A stretch of 56,479 nt of DNA from SYAN01 sp964406345 (GTDB lineage Bacteria; Actinomycetota; Actinomycetes; Nanopelagicales; Nanopelagicaceae): contig CAYORK010000005.1 in the NCBI GenBank assembly GCA_964406345.1, forward strand, positions 1 to 56,479, read 5' to 3'. A program made the translations under genes and the position numbers. The notes below the pieces were generated by a model that saw nothing but the letters and a program-made list of their open reading frames with translations, did not search any database and was not told where the DNA came from. Every line of letters begins with the position of its first letter. Position 1 is the stretch's first letter. This document shows, piece by piece, positions 52,932-56,479 of the stretch.

Positions 52932-53654
52932 CTAGTTGACGAGCGTTCCGATCTTCTCGCCCCGAACCGCCTTGGCGATATTGCCCTTCTGCATCAGATC
53001 GAAGACGATGATCGGCAGCTTGTTCTCGCGGCAAAGACTGAATGCTGCGGCATCTGCGACTGCCAACGACTTGGAGAGCACTTCGTCATAGGTGATGGTC
53101 TCGTACTTCTTCGCATCCTTGTCCTTGCGAGGATCGGCCGAATAGACGCCATCGACTCCGCTCTTTGCAAGGAGCAGCCCGTCAGCGCCGATCTCGAGGG
53201 CTCGTTGCGCAGCGACAGTATCTGTTGTGAAGAAGGGCATTCCTGCACCAGCACCGAAGATGACCACGCGACCCTTCTCAAGGTGGCGGATAGAGCGACG
53301 CGGGATGTACGGCTCTGCGACTTGACCCATGGTGATCGCAGTCTGCACGCGGGTATCGATCCCCTTCTTCTCGAGGAAGTCTTGCAAGGCTAGACAATTC
53401 ATCACAGTGCCGAGCATTCCCATGTAATCCGCGCGAGCGCGTTCCATACCGCGCTGCTGTAACTCTGCGCCGCGGAAGTAATTGCCGCCGCCTACGACGA
53501 TTGCGATCTCGACGCCGCTCTTGACCACATCGGCGATCTGTTCGGCCACATCTGCGACGACGTCGGGATCGACTCCGATCCCCTTCTCGCCACCAAAGAC
53601 TTCGCCAGAAAGCTTAAGGAGCACTCTGTGATAGCCGTTCTTCTTATCCCCCAT
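52932..53654 (-). CDS. pyrH: uridylate kinase (UMP kinase)
   Basis: 240 residues from ATG 53654. It phosphorylates UMP to UDP as a hexamer. LKLSGEVFGG, VVGGGNYFRG and TTDTVAAQRALEIGAD are family motifs of the amino-acid-kinase fold. AAGGAG is 8 nt upstream of this ATG; the GTG one codon earlier would be only 5 nt away. The 9-bp direct repeat CCCTTATGG sits in the spacer to frr without clear meaning. Confidence 0.95.
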   Translation of the reverse strand: MGDKKNGYHRVLLKLSGEVFGGEKGIGVDPDVVADVAEQIADVVKSGVEIAIVVGGGNYFRGAELQQRGMERARADYMGMLGTVMNCLALQDFLEKKGIDTRVQTAITMGQVAEPYIPRRSIRHLEKGRVVIFGAGAGMPFFTTDTVAAQRALEIGADGLLLAKSGVDGVYSADPRKDKDAKKYETITYDEVLSKSLAVADAAAFSLCRENKLPIIVFDLMQKGNIAKAVRGEKIGTLVN

Positions 53655-53726
53655 CACAGGTGCTCCTTATCTTCGATGACTTCTCGATAGTTCTGTAGCG
53701 CTTAGTTCGAAAGTCCCGTCGTTAGG

Positions 53727-54554
53727 TTACTGCCCCACTCGAAACCGATAGAAGGACGACACAGCAAGGCCGGCCTCTTTCAGTACCGCTTCGACGGACT
53801 TCTTCTGATCCTTAGCAAATGCTTGCTCGAGAAGGACGACTTCCTTCATGTAACCGGTGACTCGACCTTCGACGATCTTCGGCAAGGCTGCATCTGGCTT
53901 ACCTTCATTACGGGCAGTCTCCTCTGCGACTCGTCGCTCGTTCTCGACGATGTCGGCTGGGACCTGATCGCGTGTGAGGTACTGCGGTGCGAAGGCTGCG
54001 ATGTGTTGTGCGATGTCACGGCCCGTCTCACCAGGTGCCTTATCGAAACCGACGACGACGCCCACCTGTGGTGGCAAGTCAGCGCTGGTCTGATGGAGGT
54101 AGATCGCGCTTGGTCCGGAGACCAAAGCAATGCGACGAAGTTCGATCTTCTCGCCCAAAGTCGCGTTCGCCTCATCGATGAACTCTTGGACACTCTTTCC
54201 GCTAGCTAGCTTGCCTGCGACGAATGCCGCAAGGTCGCCACTCTTCGTAGCGTGAAGGTGGTCAAGGAGTTCCTTCGCAACCTCTTGGAAACGATCGCCC
54301 TTAGCGACGAAGTCAGTCTCACAGTTGAGCTCGAGCATGACGGTGACGTCACCCTCGCTCTTCGCAGTGACGAGACCGTTGGAGGTGGTCCGACCTTCGC
54401 GCTTGGTGACACCCTTCAAGCCTTTGACGCGGATGATCTCGACTGCCTTGTCGAAGTCGCCGCCCGATTCATCGAGCGCCTTCTTGCAATCGACCATTCC
54501 AGCAGCGGTCAGCTCGCGGAGTCGCTTCACATCTTCTGCAGTGTAGGAAGCCAC
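53727..54554 (-). CDS. tsf: elongation factor Ts
   Basis: 275 residues. Nucleotide-exchange factor for EF-Tu. The N-terminal LRELTAAGMVDCKKAL and the TDFVAKG core motif are present, followed by the dimerisation domain and C-terminal module. It begins 3 nt after rpsB, so rpsB-tsf form one transcription unit, as in nearly all bacteria. A 72-nt spacer separates it from pyrH. Confidence 0.96.
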   Translation of the reverse strand: MASYTAEDVKRLRELTAAGMVDCKKALDESGGDFDKAVEIIRVKGLKGVTKREGRTTSNGLVTAKSEGDVTVMLELNCETDFVAKGDRFQEVAKELLDHLHATKSGDLAAFVAGKLASGKSVQEFIDEANATLGEKIELRRIALVSGPSAIYLHQTSADLPPQVGVVVGFDKAPGETGRDIAQHIAAFAPQYLTRDQVPADIVENERRVAEETARNEGKPDAALPKIVEGRVTGYMKEVVLLEQAFAKDQKKSVEAVLKEAGLAVSSFYRFRVGQ

Positions 54555-54557
54555 GAA

Positions 54558-55385
54558 CTACTCACCTGCCTTCTCTGCTGCGGCAGCTGCCTCAGCGTTG
54601 CTTGCGAGCAATTCCTTCTCCCAGTCAGCCAATGGCTCACCGGCTGCGACGCTCTCTTCGCCTGCCTTAGCGGCTGCAGCATCTTCCTTCGCTACCTGCG
54701 CGGAGCGAGCCTGAAGGCCTGCAGCGACAGCATCAGCGATGACACGGGTAAGGAGTGCAACCGAACGGATCGCATCGTCATTACCTGGGATCTTGTAATC
54801 GACCACATCTGGGTCGCAATTCGAATCGAGGATCGCAACGACAGGGATACCGAGCTTCTTCGCCTCAGCGACAGCAAGGTGCTCCTTCTGAGTATCGACG
54901 ACCCAGATCGCAGCTGGCGCCTTGGTCATGTTGCGGATACCGTCGAGGTTCTTGTTCAACTTCTCGCGCTCGCGACGGAGCAAGAGGTACTCCTTCTTCG
55001 TGAACATCGCATCGTTCTTCGCCTCAAGAGCCTCGAGCTCCTTCAGGCGCTGAATGCGCTTGTAGACAGTTGGGAAGTTGGTGAGCATTCCTCCAAGCCA
55101 ACGCTCATTCACGTATGGCATTCCGACTCGAGTCGCCTGCTGCTTGATCGGCTCTTGCGCCTGCTTCTTGGTGCCGACAAAGAGGATCGTTCCACCTTTG
55201 GCCACAGTGTCCTTGACGAAGTCATAGGCACCCTGGATGAGTGAGAGCGACTGTTGGATATCGATGATGTAGATGCCATTGCGCTCTGTGAAAATGAAGC
55301 GCTTCATCTTTGGGTTCCATCGACGGGTCTGATGTCCGAAGTGGACACCGCTGTCGAGGAGTTCACGCATTGTTACGACCGCCAT
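54558..55385 (-). CDS. rpsB: 30S ribosomal protein S2
   Basis: 275 residues from ATG 55385 with AAGGAG 9 nt upstream; an in-frame ATG at 55409 is inside the leader. GVHFGHQTRRWNPKMKRFIF is the S2 start (read in two stretches), with the RWLGGMLTNF and PGNDDAIRS motifs following. The C-terminal tail is Ala/Glu-rich, longer than in E. coli, as in other actinobacteria. Confidence 0.96.
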   Translation of the reverse strand: MAVVTMRELLDSGVHFGHQTRRWNPKMKRFIFTERNGIYIIDIQQSLSLIQGAYDFVKDTVAKGGTILFVGTKKQAQEPIKQQATRVGMPYVNERWLGGMLTNFPTVYKRIQRLKELEALEAKNDAMFTKKEYLLLRREREKLNKNLDGIRNMTKAPAAIWVVDTQKEHLAVAEAKKLGIPVVAILDSNCDPDVVDYKIPGNDDAIRSVALLTRVIADAVAAGLQARSAQVAKEDAAAAKAGEESVAAGEPLADWEKELLASNAEAAAAAEKAGE

Positions 55386-55404
55386 GGCGGCACACTCCTT
55401 CATT

Positions 55405-55561
55405 TGCACGGCACAAGGCAGTGCACTCGGTTGACGAACTAACGGTTGCTAGTTCCCTGGCGCCCGACACCGACCGATCTTTCGATCGGACCGAGGTGGT
55501 TCTCTTTGGGATCAATGACTGATCTGTAGAGCGGGCACGCGAAGTCACATCCGAAGATGTG
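55405..55561 (-). promoter_or_regulatory. structured leader of rpsB-tsf with UUCG and GAAA tetraloop hairpins
   Basis: On the transcribed strand, in order: CACATC-UUCG-GATGTG (55546-55561), CCGATC-GAAA-GATCGG (55474-55489), GAACTA/TAGTTC with an 8-nt loop (55436-55455) and TGCAC/GTGCA with an 11-nt loop (55405-55425). The first two carry the classical extra-stable tetraloops. In E. coli S2 represses its own rpsB-tsf leader; a similar role here is inference. Confidence 0.5.
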
Positions 55562-55570
55562 CTGGGCTGG

Positions 55571-55576
55571 AGTCTA
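55571..55576 (-). promoter_or_regulatory. possible -10 box of the rpsB promoter
   Basis: TAGACT on the minus strand just upstream of the first leader hairpin; an 18-bp spacer leads to only a poor -35 (TTAGAC, 55595-55600). Placement rests on location and -10 match alone. Confidence 0.25.
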
Positions 55577-55618
55577 CTTAGGTGCTCAGGCAAGGTCTAA
55601 TCCGGGGACTGGCCCGAA

Positions 55619-56479
55619 TTAGCCTGCAATTCTGACTTCAGCTCGACGGTTCTCCGCGAGCCCAGCCCTTGAATTCTCAGCGGCGACCCTTTGGGTTGCA
55701 GCGAACCCTGCCACCGTGAATTCGACATCAGGGAGCAACCTTGCCAAGAAGTCGCGAGTCGCCAGGGCTCGATTTCGCGAGAGTGTCCTGTTGTCAAAGG
55801 ACCGACTGTCGGTATGACCGTAGACGACGAGGGAAGTAAATCCTTCTCTCGCTACCACCGTTGCCAAATCACGTAATTCTCTCTTGAAGGCCGTGCTCAA
55901 ACGGAAGGAAGCGGTCGCGAAATTGACCGTGAGTGCCGGGATGACTCGTTCCTGTCTGAAAACGGGTGCTGTCTCACTAACCGTGGAATCACCGCCGACT
56001 GCAACGACACGGATGGGGGTTGCTGGTCCAACGATGAAGGGTACGTTGCAGAAATTGACATTGACTTGACACTCAAGTCTCTCTCGAACGAAGACGTTGT
56101 AGGAAAGTGCGTTCGGTGAAGCTTCCCATCGAATAGTCGAACTCTCCATCGACTGTGGTGTCGAGGCAGCGAGAGCAGGTGGAGTTGGTGGAATGACCAG
56201 AGGCAGCACGACAACCTTGGTGTCATTGTTCTGGACATATGTCACCTCAACTGTGGTCCTGCCGCTGAAGGTCGGTGCTACTTCGATTTCAACCTTGCCA
56301 TTCTTTACCTCCGCACCTGTCACTCCTCGACCCTTCTCGGTGACTTCCACCGAAGAGACGGTCTTCGTGTCGACCAGGATTACTGGTGTTACGGGCACGG
56401 GCCTACTCGGGTTGTTGCCCTGGTTCGGGTTGTTGCCCTGGTTCGGGTTGTTGCCCTGGTTCGGGTTGTTGCCCTGGTT
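55619..56479 (-). CDS. secreted OmpA-domain protein with NQGNNP repeats, 5' part outside the window
   Basis: 286 residues are visible, open to the window edge. At the visible start four NQGNNP copies lead into SRPVPVTPV and an Ig/cadherin-like beta domain (about 28-95), then a probable Fn3-like domain (about 100-170), and a C-terminal OmpA peptidoglycan-binding domain (about 185-286) with YGHTDSR, N-TLSRNRA and ENRRAEVRI. It is probably a surface or wall protein; in a Gram-positive lineage the OmpA fold would bind wall peptidoglycan. A GTG at 56398 is internal and need not be the true start. Confidence 0.8.
   Translation of the reverse strand, partial: NQGNNPNQGNNPNQGNNPNQGNNPSRPVPVTPVILVDTKTVSSVEVTEKGRGVTGAEVKNGKVEIEVAPTFSGRTTVEVTYVQNNDTKVVVLPLVIPPTPPALAASTPQSMESSTIRWEASPNALSYNVFVRERLECQVNVNFCNVPFIVGPATPIRVVAVGGDSTVSETAPVFRQERVIPALTVNFATASFRLSTAFKRELRDLATVVAREGFTSLVVYGHTDSRSFDNRTLSRNRALATRDFLARLLPDVEFTVAGFAATQRVAAENSRAGLAENRRAEVRIAG
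56411..56479. repeat. 18-bp tandem repeat encoding NQGNNP, cut by the window end
   Basis: Nearly four perfect copies of GTTGTTGCCCTGGTTCGG run to the window edge; the last copy lacks three bases. In the minus-strand gene each copy encodes one Asn/Gln/Gly/Pro hexapeptide, in frame. The tract probably continues beyond the window. Confidence 0.9.

Noticed and set aside
1..56479. CRISPR arrays, insertion sequences, prophage genes, toxin-antitoxin pairs, biosynthetic clusters
   Set aside because: No spaced direct repeats, transposase, integrase, phage structural or large modular synthase sequence was seen on either strand.

Overview
The window reads as a chromosomal scaffold from a member of the Actinomycetota. 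The evidence is gene order: tetR-clgR-cinA-pgsA-rimO-rodZ-ftsK-rnj-dapA-thyX-dapB-M16-pnp-rpsO-ribF-truB-rbfA-infB-nusA-rimP-proS-ispG-rseP-dxr-rlmN-cdsA-frr-pyrH-tsf-rpsB is essentially the long block seen in Streptomyces and Mycobacterium. ClgR, ThyX and a eukaryote-like dimeric GlyRS agree with this. Tight packing, many 4-nt overlaps, leaderless genes and heavy investment in polyamine uptake fit a compact, probably aquatic lineage such as Nanopelagicales; that placement is inference.

Layout. 1-8129: end of a probable galactokinase gene, an ACT-domain gene, tRNA-Asn, then dnaG, dgt, a DUF218 gene, dusB and glyS on the minus strand. Next comes a zinc locus in which an ABM-fold gene and a ZIP zinc transporter diverge from a Zur-type palindrome. 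8130-8229 is a 100-N gap that cuts the ZIP gene. 8230-37364: the conserved cell-envelope, lysine, RNA-decay, translation and MEP-isoprenoid block, almost all on the minus strand, with azlCD and a TauE/SafE permease inserted. 37448-50161: an island for polyamine uptake and breakdown between dxr and rlmN. It holds gabT, an agmatinase-family ureohydrolase, two complete PotABCD-type ABC transporters in tandem, an aminobutyraldehyde dehydrogenase and a flavin-binding PNPOx-like gene. 50158-55385: rlmN, cdsA, frr, pyrH, tsf and rpsB. 55619-56479: 3' part of a secreted OmpA-like gene with a hexapeptide repeat.

How it works together. The island would import putrescine, spermidine or related amines, oxidise the aminoaldehyde to GABA (or a guanidino acid to be cleaved by the ureohydrolase) and pass the amino group on through GabT, giving carbon and nitrogen. 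The lysine genes (dapA, dapB), ThyX and the MEP genes (ispG, dxr) sit with the housekeeping machinery.

Two cross-cutting observations. Ten genes that begin transcription units or face away from a neighbour lack a Shine-Dalgarno and have a TAnnnT-like -10 box 6 or 7 nt before the start codon, the actinobacterial leaderless pattern; this fixes several start codons. Three of the four N-gaps are flanked by identical 55-bp copies, so they are unmerged contig overlaps: removing one copy plus the Ns (155 bp) restores ispG and rlmN as intact genes.
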